Positions 7,179 to 17,800 of a stretch of 40,092 nucleotides of DNA are shown here, piece by piece. Position numbers and translations under genes: made by a program. The DNA lies in NCBI RefSeq assembly GCF_014692495.1, contig NZ_JACOIJ010000031.1, positions 1-40,092 of the forward strand, given 5' to 3'. Each line of letters begins with the position of its first letter. Within the stretch, counting starts at the first letter, position 1. A model generated the notes under the pieces. It had not been told where the DNA came from. It saw nothing but the letters and a program-made list of their open reading frames with translations, and did no database searches. This stretch comes from Sphingobacterium litopenaei (lineage in GTDB: Bacteria; Bacteroidota; Bacteroidia; Sphingobacteriales; Sphingobacteriaceae).

Positions 7179-9119
7179 TTAAGGTTTAAGTAAATTCAAT
7201 TCTCCGAATACTACATAAGGCACACCAGAACCGCCATAGCCATTCTTGATAATGATTTTGAAGTATTTCGCATTCACAGGACCATTAGGGAAGATGTATT
7301 CAAATCTACTGTTGTTGTTTGGCATTGTTCCGGTTCCTGCTAATTCATAATCTACATTGTTTCGGCTATAATAAACTTCGAAATCCTTACCATCTCCAAC
7401 ACGGTTTCCTCCCGGTCTAGCATAGGAATAAATTCCTTTAATCGGAATATTCGCTCCTGCATTCAAGATAATAGTATGTGGATAGGATTCTGCTGCGGTA
7501 GGTGAGGAGTACTTCGCATGGTAAAAAGTGTTTGGATCACCATCTACCAAATTCGCCAAGGAACCTTCCTGAGCAGGAGAACTAGCCGATACCACAGAAG
7601 TGCGGTAAACGATATCATTATCACCACCAGTCTTTGTCAATGGGTTATATTCCCAGATCGCTTTTTTCAATAGTGGATATTTCTTGGATACCGTTACGGA
7701 AACTGCATCGCTATAAGTGATACCCCAAGCATCGAAGAAAGGAGAAAGATCTGTTTTTGTAAAATCAGATAATTTCTCATACACCCAGTTATGTTTGGTG
7801 ATATCACTAGGATTTGTTCTGATGGCATGTCTTGCCTCCGTATACAAATGCGTCATGGCATCATAACCAAATTTCTCAAAGATCTGAACAAATGGGGTCA
7901 TTCGTTTGAACGGATCATTCATAGCCGCATCGGTATCAAAATTCTTGGCAGCACCCGTTTGTTTCGCATACGCAATCGCCTGTGGAAATCCTGAGTTCAC
8001 AGCAGGATGCATGACCGAATAATCTGCACCAATTCGGTTTGCTACTTTAAAATTGAACAGGTTATTGGTGGTTTCGCCCAAAGTACTCCAAGACCAGATA
8101 CTTGGTTGCTGACAGTTATGGCCAAATTCGTGGTATGACCCCCACATGCCATTACTTGTAGTAATGGAATTCAAACTGGTCATTGCTCCAAACCATTCCG
8201 AGTCATTCAATCCGACGAATGGGAATCCACTATGGCCATATCCAACGGACAATTGGATATCCAAAACGCCACGCCATTGTCCTTGTGGGCTGCGGTCTTT
8301 TTCATTTTCGGCATCATCCGATAAACCCATCCAACCATTATAATCATATTCGAAAACCTCGTTCCATTTGGTCAACACGGCCGTAGGATTGGTGAATGGT
8401 TCATTCGAGGAGAATGTTTTGATCACGCGGTCTCTAGGAATCAAGAATACCACCCGTTTGGTCCTTAGTTCCAACCAAGGTACTTTGGAAGCTTTCACTT
8501 CGGCTACCCAAGCCGCATCATTGCTCACACCCAATACAAAATCTGGAGATTTTACGGCATTGGTTATCGTAAATTCTACTGGATTCTCATAGGCGCGATC
8601 CGCACGGATATAAATTGTTCCACCGTACAGGTTCCTTACATAGTTGACCCCAGCATAGATACGCTGGCGATTATAGATCAATGGATCACGTAATAGGGGA
8701 TACTTTCCATTAAGGTTATCCGTATGGCCACCGATCTGTACGGTTAGCCCCTCGATTCCTTCAGGAACAACGATCCTAACCAATTCACCTGGAGCAGCAT
8801 AGTAGCCCGTACTAAACTGAGGTTCTGGAGCAACATTGATACGCAGGTTTTGCGCAGTTTGTTTGGTAAAGTTGAGATCCAAGGTGAATTTTGCATTCTG
8901 AACACGGGGTTCCGATTGGTCCACCAAACCAGGGAATACCCTAGCTTTGGCATACATGGATTTGTCGATCTGTTTAAGGTTGGTATCTAAATCCCCTCCT
9001 GGACGATCCGTATAGTCCGGATAGCCATCAGGTACATTATATCCATATTTTTCACAAGAGCTGGCACCCAACAAACCTGCGAATAATAAAAGGCTGTAAA
9101 ATAATTTTTGCTTCTTCAT
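7179..9119 (-). CDS. M60 family metallopeptidase lipoprotein with F5/8-type C domain
   Basis: The numbering here is from ATG 9119; the in-frame TTG at 9125 is only two codons upstream. The lipobox is GASSC (Cys22). An N-terminal beta domain precedes an M60/enhancin-like catalytic domain with the intact zinc motif HEFGH (about 330-334) and a downstream Glu in LGETTNN (about 349), the gluzincin pattern. The last 140 residues resemble an F5/8-type C (discoidin, CBM32-like) carbohydrate-binding domain. Characterised M60 enzymes of gut bacteria cleave O-glycosylated mucin-type proteins. This is the one clearly complete catalytic enzyme in the operon and therefore the best clue to its substrate. 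The start lies just behind the stop of the preceding gene, so it is translationally linked. Confidence 0.85.
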   Translation of the reverse strand: MKKQKLFYSLLLFAGLLGASSCEKYGYNVPDGYPDYTDRPGGDLDTNLKQIDKSMYAKARVFPGLVDQSEPRVQNAKFTLDLNFTKQTAQNLRINVAPEPQFSTGYYAAPGELVRIVVPEGIEGLTVQIGGHTDNLNGKYPLLRDPLIYNRQRIYAGVNYVRNLYGGTIYIRADRAYENPVEFTITNAVKSPDFVLGVSNDAAWVAEVKASKVPWLELRTKRVVFLIPRDRVIKTFSSNEPFTNPTAVLTKWNEVFEYDYNGWMGLSDDAENEKDRSPQGQWRGVLDIQLSVGYGHSGFPFVGLNDSEWFGAMTSLNSITTSNGMWGSYHEFGHNCQQPSIWSWSTLGETTNNLFNFKVANRIGADYSVMHPAVNSGFPQAIAYAKQTGAAKNFDTDAAMNDPFKRMTPFVQIFEKFGYDAMTHLYTEARHAIRTNPSDITKHNWVYEKLSDFTKTDLSPFFDAWGITYSDAVSVTVSKKYPLLKKAIWEYNPLTKTGGDNDIVYRTSVVSASSPAQEGSLANLVDGDPNTFYHAKYSSPTAAESYPHTIILNAGANIPIKGIYSYARPGGNRVGDGKDFEVYYSRNNVDYELAGTGTMPNNNSRFEYIFPNGPVNAKYFKIIIKNGYGGSGVPYVVFGELNLLKP

Positions 9120-9125
9120 GTTCAA

Positions 9126-10862
9126 TTAGTCTCTTGGTAAATTAATACTAGGTACATAATATTTGCCCATTAAACCCCATTGCTGAGGAACGGTGATATT
9201 CATCCAAGAATAGATCATAGTTGGAATATCTACAGTATTCGGTACTGCACGGAATGCGGCAGGAGAAATGGCAGGTGAAATATTCGGAGAGATATCTGCG
9301 AATGATGTCCAGTTGATCGATCCTTTTAAAGAGAATGGTGCAGATTTGCCCGTAATATCATACAGCTTATTATCTGTAGTCACTTCATTTGCTGGCCAAT
9401 AACCAACTAAATTATCATGATAGGGATCATTTTCTGCTGTTAATGGCGTTACGCGGCTTTTTGCTATCACTTCAGCATCTGGAAGGGCTACATTATAGAT
9501 CGCCAAATCATTGATCATACAATTCACATTTGCATCCCCTATAGAGCCTAATCTTAATGGACTGGTCGTATTGATGTTACCAACATTGGTAATGTTCAAT
9601 GGTCCAGCTGGGGCAGGAATGCCATCACAGAAAACTTTCACATATCTTGTATTCCCTTCTTTATAGAATACAGCGGTGATATTATGCCATTTTCCATCCG
9701 CAATAGCTCTGGTATGTAATCGTTGTGTATTTCCTTGTCCAGTCTGACTGAAATTCAATCCAAAGGTCGGTCCTTCATTGAAAAATGTCCAACCAACCAC
9801 ACCAGGGTTGAATGCTGCCCTTTTGGTTAAGAAACTTGGGTAATAAGTACCACCATAATCCCAACGGATATTGAATCGTATCGTAGCATTTTGGTCAGAT
9901 CCAAAATTTCCAACATTTGGATCATCCATGGTGGCATTGTTGTTTGCTCCTACGTATTTTGGTGTTGTACCAACATATGGAAGAGCAGATACATCCGGTT
10001 TACTGAATTCTTGAGGATTGAATTTTGGGTTATAGAAAGCGATGTAGGCATTTCTGGATGGATCGTCAAAAATATTTGATCCTGAAGCGCCGCCGGAAAC
10101 ACCGCCACCTTTACTGGAAGAAACCACCACTAACCAGTTTTCTTTGGCAAAAGTTGAGCGGTTTACCAATGCATTCATGATTTCTTTGATCTGTTGATCA
10201 ATGGTATGAATAGCACTTACATACGCTTCGTTTTCTACCGTGTAATCATTATTCGCCGCTAATTCGGCAGCATGCAGGTGGGCAACTACTAAGGATGAAG
10301 TTCCCGAAGAAAGTTCCTGAATAGTCGCATTCTTTACCTCCACATCATTTGCAAAAGTTTGTTTCTTTGTTGCATCAATTGCTAAATGATCAGTAAAAGC
10401 TGCCGAAGTACTAAATGAGGCAGTTTGTACATTTTTCTTCTCTGATTTTACCCGCGTAAAAATGGAAGGTGATGTTTCGTTGTTAAATCCTGAAAAGTCA
10501 CTACCAGTAACGCCACTTACCGTATAATCCAAACCGGTCATCATATTGGTCCACGCGGTAGGAAACGAGATTTGGTTCCTATGGTCATCAGCTAATCCAT
10601 CGTACGTAAAGATGGATCTATCGGTCAATAGGGTTAGGGTCTCAGGTGCAATGGATTCCACCACATTTCCTTTTATACCATCCAAAATGATGTAAAGTAC
10701 ACGTTTGGAACCATCGTTTATATTCAAGGTATCATTCTCATAAGGCTCCGGAAGCTTATTCGCAAATTCTTTATTACAACTGGATATACCTACCGATCCG
10801 AGCAGTATGGTTAATGCACTAAACACTTTAACCCTTCTCCAGATATTTCTATTCTTTTTCAT
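9126..10862 (-). CDS. Lipoprotein: degenerate phosphatase-fold domain, LamG, DUF4983 (paralog 2)
   Basis: The 578-aa protein is a paralog of the one encoded at 5483-7171, with the same domain order. The lipobox is ISSC (Cys29). The first metal Asp remains in LYIILDGIKG (61), and a Ser takes the nucleophile place in ISFPTAWTNMMTG (99). The DHG motif has become SSKGGG (249-254), and the DxxGH region reads LHAAELA. Metal binding is thus probably lost and the domain is likely a pseudo-enzyme. LamG spans about 300-480 and the DUF4983-type end contains YSWMNI. It lies between the TIG/delta-60 gene and the M60 gene. A surface glycan- or peptide-binding role is inferred. Confidence 0.75.
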   Translation of the reverse strand: MKKNRNIWRRVKVFSALTILLGSVGISSCNKEFANKLPEPYENDTLNINDGSKRVLYIILDGIKGNVVESIAPETLTLLTDRSIFTYDGLADDHRNQISFPTAWTNMMTGLDYTVSGVTGSDFSGFNNETSPSIFTRVKSEKKNVQTASFSTSAAFTDHLAIDATKKQTFANDVEVKNATIQELSSGTSSLVVAHLHAAELAANNDYTVENEAYVSAIHTIDQQIKEIMNALVNRSTFAKENWLVVVSSSKGGGVSGGASGSNIFDDPSRNAYIAFYNPKFNPQEFSKPDVSALPYVGTTPKYVGANNNATMDDPNVGNFGSDQNATIRFNIRWDYGGTYYPSFLTKRAAFNPGVVGWTFFNEGPTFGLNFSQTGQGNTQRLHTRAIADGKWHNITAVFYKEGNTRYVKVFCDGIPAPAGPLNITNVGNINTTSPLRLGSIGDANVNCMINDLAIYNVALPDAEVIAKSRVTPLTAENDPYHDNLVGYWPANEVTTDNKLYDITGKSAPFSLKGSINWTSFADISPNISPAISPAAFRAVPNTVDIPTMIYSWMNITVPQQWGLMGKYYVPSINLPRD

Positions 10863-10882
10863 GTCTAAATAATTAAATGTGG

Positions 10883-12595
10883 TTAGTTTGCAATAGTAAT
10901 TCTAACTAAGCCTTTTGGTATGGTTGCATTGAAGCGAAGGATATTACCCACCAAAATCACTTTTGTTCCACCGGCAAAAGGTGTTTCAATCATATCATAT
11001 ACCCGGCCTTGGAAACCCCCAGAGTTATTGTATTCCGGTTTAAGGGTACCATCGGCTTCCAGGATCATAAATCCTTGACGAACATATTCGCCATATTTCG
11101 TGAAATTTCCGGTAACTAGAATCTTCCCATTGTTCAATTGACCGGAATAAGTAACCGACCCACCTGTTATCGGTTGAGGGTTGAACGAATCCACTAACGA
11201 TCCATCTGCATTTAATAAGGCTACACCCGGTAAAGCTTTTCCATTGTAATGCGTAAATGTTCCACTAACAACATATTGTTGTGTTGTGGCGTTGTACCTG
11301 ATCGCATAAATATCACCATCTGCGCCAGAACCCGTATGGAAACTGTTATCTACGGATCCATCAAGGTTTAAGCGGGCAATGCGTTTAGCAGGGGTGCCGT
11401 TAAAGTTCTGAAAACCACCAACGATTACCAGTTTGCCATCGGCTTGCATCGTCGCATCCATAATGGCTCCATCACCGCCTAAGCCACTCTGATTGGTCGC
11501 TTTGATATAATGGAAAGTGGAATCTAATGAACCATCTGCATTTACCCTAACCATTTGACGCATGCGGGTAGCATCATAGACCTTCTCGTCCCAAGTAGAG
11601 TTAGGATAGTAGGCACGGCGGAAGATTTGGAAATTCCCAATGATGTACACTTTCTCCCCAAAGGCAAAGGTTTTTCTAACCGCACCATCTACACTCGCAT
11701 TAAAGGAAGGAACGGTGTCCTGGTCTTTCCATTTTACCTCCGGTTTTGGATTTACGATAGGAACCAACGAGTTACCTGCGGCATCGCGTTGAGATGACAT
11801 CATGGTATCCAATGTGCCATTCGCATTTAAGCGGGTTACATTTCCAATGGTCTGTCTATTATTACGTTTGGAATTATAGGCATTGAAACTACCTCCAATA
11901 ATGAATTTTCCACTCTGCGGTCCAGCACTGATACGACTGATGGAATAAATAGTTCCACCACTTCCCCAAGCCCCAAATCCAAAGTTGATATCATTGGTGA
12001 TATATCCACCATCGGGATCCAACTGTGCGATACCTCCATTTGGAACGGCTTCCGTTCCTTTTAATTCGAAGGTATTGAAGGAACCACCAACCCAGAAGCG
12101 TCCGGAAGGTAACTGTTCGATATCAAAAATAGTTCCTACACCACCAGAAAGATAACCTGCACCATTGACCACCTTAAAGGTGTTATCCACAGAGACCTTG
12201 CCACCCACTCGGATCACTGGACCAAAGAATGTCTGTTCATTGGCTGTGATCCAAACGCTACCTGTACTCGCGGTAACAGGGATTTCGAAACGAATGGATG
12301 TATCTGTGAAGTCTATAACATTGGCTTCTATCTCATTGACGTATAATTTAAAATTATCCTTGTACTTCATCAAGCCATTTACCTGCAGCTCCATGACCGA
12401 TCCTGCGGCAACTATACCTAATTCTGATGATTTGGATACGAAATTGATATCTAGTACTTGTTTACCTCCTGCATAGGGATCTTCTGCAAGTTCCGTCTTC
12501 TTGGTGCATGCTTGGAAACTCCCCAACATGAAAACCATGGAGACCGCAAAGAGGCCAGTTTTTAAGTTTTTTCTAGTTAACATTGATTTTTTCAT
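10883..12595 (-). CDS. Lipoprotein with IPT/TIG domain and delta-60 repeats (DUF5008-like)
   Basis: The 570-aa lipoprotein (lipobox FQAC, Cys30) has an Ig-like TIG domain at about residues 48-135. A repeat region follows in which units of the type 'GRFWVGGSFNTF...RLNANGTLDTMF' recur about six to seven times, the delta-60 beta-propeller pattern. Proteins of this build (DUF5008) occupy the SusE/SusF-like slot in Sphingobacteriaceae SusCD loci. No catalytic motif is seen. It probably binds ligand on the cell surface next to the second SusCD pair. It starts 16 bases after the stop of the fasciclin gene. Confidence 0.75.
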   Translation of the reverse strand: MKKSMLTRKNLKTGLFAVSMVFMLGSFQACTKKTELAEDPYAGGKQVLDINFVSKSSELGIVAAGSVMELQVNGLMKYKDNFKLYVNEIEANVIDFTDTSIRFEIPVTASTGSVWITANEQTFFGPVIRVGGKVSVDNTFKVVNGAGYLSGGVGTIFDIEQLPSGRFWVGGSFNTFELKGTEAVPNGGIAQLDPDGGYITNDINFGFGAWGSGGTIYSISRISAGPQSGKFIIGGSFNAYNSKRNNRQTIGNVTRLNANGTLDTMMSSQRDAAGNSLVPIVNPKPEVKWKDQDTVPSFNASVDGAVRKTFAFGEKVYIIGNFQIFRRAYYPNSTWDEKVYDATRMRQMVRVNADGSLDSTFHYIKATNQSGLGGDGAIMDATMQADGKLVIVGGFQNFNGTPAKRIARLNLDGSVDNSFHTGSGADGDIYAIRYNATTQQYVVSGTFTHYNGKALPGVALLNADGSLVDSFNPQPITGGSVTYSGQLNNGKILVTGNFTKYGEYVRQGFMILEADGTLKPEYNNSGGFQGRVYDMIETPFAGGTKVILVGNILRFNATIPKGLVRITIAN

Positions 12596-12611
12596 TTATG
12601 TTAATACTCGA

Positions 12612-13325
12612 TTAGGGTGTTAAGGGATCAATCCCTGCCGAAATGGCTTGATCAATAAACGTGTTGGAAAAGAAACCAAATGTATGTTTTGTTCTATTCA
12701 ACACATGGATCACACCGTTATTGGTTTGAATATCTGAGGTAGCAATGGGAATATTTCGCAAGGATACCATTGGGTTTGATAGATCCGGTATATAAGCCAA
12801 GAATAATTGACGATATCCGGCATATTGTACACCACCCGCATCATTAAAGATGACACCGATATTCATGATGCGACCACCATAACTGGTATAGTTTTGTCCA
12901 GGATAGGCTAAGTAGGATACCGTATCGCGCTGAGGATAATCCTTCAACAAATTCTTGCCTTTGAAGATGTAGTTTGATAACATATTCTTCCACACCTGAG
13001 GTTTGATTTGGCTCAATTCCTTAACCGTATCTTTTCCATTGAACTGTAATTGTCTATTCAATTCCAATACGGCTCTGGTAATACAACCACTCGGAGGGGC
13101 AAAGAAAGTTACCTCTTCATTTTCGATGACATTTTTCATCCCAGCCAGGTCGATCACCATTAAGGTGGAATCGAAGAAATCCAACTTGGATTCTAAATAC
13201 TTAATGGATGAACCATTGAATTTAGGGTCATGGATTCCGGAGTCAAAGTAATATTTTTTACAGCCGGTAAAACATATGAGCATCACCACTGCTAATTTCC
13301 AAACGATATGTTTCTGATTTTTCAT
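12612..13325 (-). CDS. Fasciclin-domain lipoprotein (second copy)
   Basis: The 237-aa protein has lipobox FTGC (Cys22) and one FAS1 domain: the H1 region appears as VTFFAPPSGCITRAV and the H2-like end as NNGVIHVLNRT. FAS1 domains mediate adhesion or protein contacts. In this operon each SusD gene is followed by a fasciclin gene, suggesting that these proteins are accessory subunits of the SusCD complex. The start follows the SusD stop by four bases. Confidence 0.8.
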   Translation of the reverse strand: MKNQKHIVWKLAVVMLICFTGCKKYYFDSGIHDPKFNGSSIKYLESKLDFFDSTLMVIDLAGMKNVIENEEVTFFAPPSGCITRAVLELNRQLQFNGKDTVKELSQIKPQVWKNMLSNYIFKGKNLLKDYPQRDTVSYLAYPGQNYTSYGGRIMNIGVIFNDAGGVQYAGYRQLFLAYIPDLSNPMVSLRNIPIATSDIQTNNGVIHVLNRTKHTFGFFSNTFIDQAISAGIDPLTP

Positions 13326-13329
13326 AAGA

Positions 13330-14859
13330 TTAGTTCCAAAAGATATTACCGATTAAACTTGGGTTTGCCACTTTTTCTGCATCTGAGATGATCAATGGCC
13401 ATGTCCAAGCACCTGCATTAAAGTTTCCAACACTCATTACCGCATTGGAATATTCTGTATTTACCACTCGTTTCGTACGAACTAGATCAAAATAGAAATG
13501 ACCTTCACCGATCAGCTCCCGCTTTCTCTCCTTGTAAATATCATCTTTCAGCGCGTTTCCAGTGGTAGTAAATGCCTGAGCACCAGCTGCTGCTCTAACT
13601 TGATTAACATAGCCTTGAGCTATTGCATCATTTCCCAATTCCGCCGCGGCTTCTGCTGCTAATAATAGTGCATCAGGAAGTCTGAAAATAATGGCGCTAT
13701 CGTCATTCTTAACGGTTAGGTTAGAACCACTTCCTGTGGAATATACGTTAATGAATTTCTTCAACTGGAAATTTCCATTATCACTGCTCATGTTCTCAAA
13801 CCAAACTGTTCTACGCTCATCCGACTCCGTAGCCGGAAAGAGTTTCTCTATGTATTCCTTTTCGTAGGTCATGTGACTGGTTGTTTTGGTTGTCGATCCT
13901 CTAAAAGGATAATGAGAGAAGAAGAAGGAAGGGTTTGCAAAATCAACAAAGCTCTCGCCGTAATTGTATTCCTGCAATATCCCAAACAGATTCTCTGCCG
14001 TCTTCCCTTTGAAAATACTTTTCGTATTATCGATGGTAATAGGCAAAAGGTGATACTGGGTATGGGAAGAAATTTCTTCTCCTAATTCTACAATTGCCTC
14101 ATAATAAGGAACCTTATTGTTCTCTTCCCAAGCCGCTGCCCACATATTCAGATGCATGAGAAGTGCAATAGCCGCTCCACGGTTAGGTCTAAATCCTGCT
14201 TTGGAGTTGTCGGCATAAGTTACAGGCAAGTCATTTTTTACCGACTCCATGTCTGCAATAGCCAGTTTTAACACTTCTAATTGCGGTCTTCTAGGTAAGG
14301 ATAAACTATGATAAGCTTCGGTGTAATAGATCGCATCGCCAAAAAGCTTACAAATAAATAAATAACTTAAGTTTCTCGTAAAAGTAGCTTCTGCGATATA
14401 TTGCTTGCGATCGGTCTCCGACAGCTGATTGGCAGGAACTTTATCAATCTCGTAAATCAAGATATTACTTGCAGCGATCACATCATACCAACCTTTCCAG
14501 TTCATGATGTCCTTCAAACGGTTATCATAAGTGGTTGTACCAGACATAACTGGTTTTAAATTGTTGGATATGAGGTTATTTATTGGTCCATTTCCATTAT
14601 TATCCAAATTGTTGACAATCTTTACAAAATTACCACGAAGATCCAAGGCTGGAATCAGCATGCTATTACCAAGCTTTGATTTTAAACGGGTATAAATTCC
14701 TCCCATATAACCTTCTACATCTGCTTTGGTTTTCCAGAAGTTATTTCCGGAAAGAGCATCGATAGGTGTCACATTTAAGAAGTTATCACAACTTTGAAAA
14801 CCTGTCATCAATGCGCCCAATACGAGGATATATTTTAATTTTTTCATTTTCATCTTCAT
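13330..14859 (-). CDS. SusD/RagB family outer-membrane lipoprotein (second pair)
   Basis: The 509-aa protein has lipobox FQSC (Cys24) and the SusD N-terminal hallmark CDNFLNVTPIDALSGNNFW. A TPR-like helical body follows, then the C-terminal KERKRELIGEGHFYFDLVRT motif. It caps the SusC barrel encoded just upstream (five-base gap) and captures substrate at the surface. Start ATG 14859 gives MKMKMKK; the ATG at 14853 would serve equally well. Confidence 0.92.
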   Translation of the reverse strand: MKMKMKKLKYILVLGALMTGFQSCDNFLNVTPIDALSGNNFWKTKADVEGYMGGIYTRLKSKLGNSMLIPALDLRGNFVKIVNNLDNNGNGPINNLISNNLKPVMSGTTTYDNRLKDIMNWKGWYDVIAASNILIYEIDKVPANQLSETDRKQYIAEATFTRNLSYLFICKLFGDAIYYTEAYHSLSLPRRPQLEVLKLAIADMESVKNDLPVTYADNSKAGFRPNRGAAIALLMHLNMWAAAWEENNKVPYYEAIVELGEEISSHTQYHLLPITIDNTKSIFKGKTAENLFGILQEYNYGESFVDFANPSFFFSHYPFRGSTTKTTSHMTYEKEYIEKLFPATESDERRTVWFENMSSDNGNFQLKKFINVYSTGSGSNLTVKNDDSAIIFRLPDALLLAAEAAAELGNDAIAQGYVNQVRAAAGAQAFTTTGNALKDDIYKERKRELIGEGHFYFDLVRTKRVVNTEYSNAVMSVGNFNAGAWTWPLIISDAEKVANPSLIGNIFWN

Positions 14860-14864
14860 TCAAA

Positions 14865-17800
14865 TTAGAATTCAACATTTAATCCAAGGGTAAACTGTTT
14901 TGGAAGTGGGTAACCTCCAGACATATCTCTACCCAAAGCCGATACACTTTCCGGGTTAGGACCAGAGTAACGCGTGATGTACCCTAGGTTCGCAGCCGTG
15001 AAATTGATACTTAATCTGTTCATACCGTAGCGTTGTGACAACGTCTGTGGAACGTTATAATAAACTTTTACGGAGTTCAATTTGAAGTAAGATCCATCTT
15101 CCTGGAACAAGGTCTGGTTCGTACGGAAAGGGTTCAAAATTGCCGAACGTACGAAATCAAAAGGATTTGGATAAACAGCATCATCACCCACGTTTTGCCA
15201 GAAATTATATTGCGATATCGGAACTAAACCGCCCATTTCGGTAGGTTTTCCAAACAACCCAAATTGAGCAGCTAAACTGTTGTTTAGGATATCACGTTTT
15301 AAAGTAAAGGATGTATTTACTTCTAAACTCCATTGCTTATACTGCAATAGGGACATCAAACCACCAGTAATCTGTGGTTGCGAGTTACCTGCAATAACCT
15401 GATCATAATTATCAATGATATAGTTACCATCCAAATCCGTATAGATCGGATCCCCAGGTTTGAAGTAATTCAAAAGACCATTTCCGCCTACGCGAACTGG
15501 CAAACCAGTTACTGGATCAACAGGAATCTGATCCAAGGAAGTATAAACTCCTTTGGTATTGAATAAATAGTTGGATAGGGAGTTCGTTCCTAAACGGTAA
15601 TATAGAGACTGCCCTAGGGAATTATCAATTTGAATAAATTCCCTCAAACCATCAGGAAGTTTTGCCAAGATCTCCCTATTGATGGCAAAGTTTCCAGAAA
15701 GGTTCCATTTGAAAGGACTGGATGGTGATAATGGTCTTGCTGTGGCTTGGAATTCCCAACCGTAATTGACATTACTGATTTCCGTAGAACCGATGACATT
15801 GAAGGAGTTCGACGATGATAGTTGCTTTTCCTTAAAAATATGGTCGTTTTGTTTGTAGTAACTATCAAACATCACGGATAATCTGTTCTGGAAAATGGAG
15901 AAGTCCATACCAAAGTTGTACGTTGTTGCCTTTGTTGGTTCTAAGGAAAGGTTTGGAAGTGTTCCTAAATCTGAAATAACCGTGTTTTGGTTATTGTAAC
16001 GACCTCCAGCATATAACTTACCGTAAGCTTGGTAGATATTTCCATTTGGAGAAATGTTCGAACCATAAGATACACGGAAGTCACCATAGTCTAACCAGGT
16101 CCAAGCGTCAAGGAATGATTCCCGGTCAAAGTTCCATTTTAAGGAGATGGATGGGTTTTTCTTGTAACCAGCATTTGGTCCGTTAGTGGAAAGTCCATCT
16201 ACACGGTAATTGAAATCCAAAACATATTTGGATTTGTAGTTATAAGAGAAGTTTCCCGCGAATGCCACTGTTCTCAGATCGGTATAGCCAATGGTACCAC
16301 CTTTAGAGCTCAGGTAACTGGTCATTAGCGTTAATGGACCTCTCAATTGGTCATTCACCACCTTGTCATTCAACATCGCGTCGGATTTGAAAAAGGATGC
16401 CCTTAATTCAGAGAAGGCAAATAAATTGAAGTTATGTGCTAATTCCTCATCACCTGGTTTTTCCCGGAAGCCGAACACGTAGGATAATTGCGCACGGTTG
16501 TACAAGGTAGTTGCCCTGTCATTATAGGTATAATATTTCGCTTGGTTTGAATTCAAAGCAGCAGGAGAGAAGTTGTCCTTGGTGCTTGAAACGGTCGTAT
16601 AACTATTGTAAACACCTGCTTTAAAATTCCTGAACAGGTCATAGAAAATGTTCACTGTTGCGTTGGTGTTCAATACCTTATTATCATCATCTGTGGTTAA
16701 AGCACCTAACACCGAGTTTACCGATGAATATAAAGATGGTGCTGGTAATAGGGAAGAAGATGCTCCTCCTGTGGCTACCCCATTATTCAGTAGACCATTA
16801 CCACTTCCCATCCGTTGCTTCTGGATGGAATTATTGAGCAAGGCTTCGATCTTGAATTTTTGAACCGGATTATAGATCATATTCATATTCAGGTTGTAAC
16901 GAGAGTAGCCCGTGTTTTCCTGAATACCTTTTTCATCATAAGCTCCTAAAACCACTTTGTAGTTGAACTGTACATCACCACCCGATACATTCAGGTTATG
17001 GTTGTGGTTGTACGTTGGTTTATAGAAGTAAGATTGCCAGTCGGTAGAGTTGTTATAATACGCATTCAAACTATCCGAAAGGAAAGGGGTGTTATTCACT
17101 AAATCTAAGGCGTGGATAGCTGAAGTATCGTTCATCAAAATTTGACGGATACGCATTAAACGTTCTTCTTTACCTCCGATTACTGATCTTAATTGGGGAA
17201 CAGCAGACATAAAAGCAGAACCATTATAGCGGACTACTGGGACTTTAGAATTACCACGTTTGGTCGTTATCAAGATAACACCGTAAGCACCTCTGGAACC
17301 ATAAAGGGAAGTTGCAGCCGCATCTTTCAATACGGTGATATCTTCGATATCCTCAGGTGGAATTTGGGATGCAGGAGAAACACCTGGCCCAGCTTGTTGG
17401 AAACCATAGGAATAATCGGCATTATCATCTACAGGAACCCCATCGATCACATATAAAGGCGAAGTAGGTGTTAAGAAGGCATTATTACCATTACCTGTCA
17501 CATTGATGTTAGAGATACCACGGATGGTCACACTTCCACGGAAACCTGGGGCTCCGGTATTGTTTTGGATATTAAGACCCGCCACTTTACCTTGTAATAA
17601 GCTCATCACGTCGCCAGCTGGCTGGCCTTGGATGTCTTTTCCGGAGATGGTAACTGCAGAACCAGTATTTAAGGTTCTCGATTTGGTTTGGTAACCCGAT
17701 GTTACGGTTACTTCGGCAATTTTTTCACTACTAGAGGTCAGACCAACCGTTAAGGAAGTTTTATTGTCCACCTTTACCGATTTACTGTCATAACCAATGG

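Noticed and set aside
6152..9000. Plus-strand ORFs of 60-105 aa within the SusCD operon (for example 6638-6955, 8183-8386)
   Set aside because: They lie antisense to well-supported long genes and show no family features.
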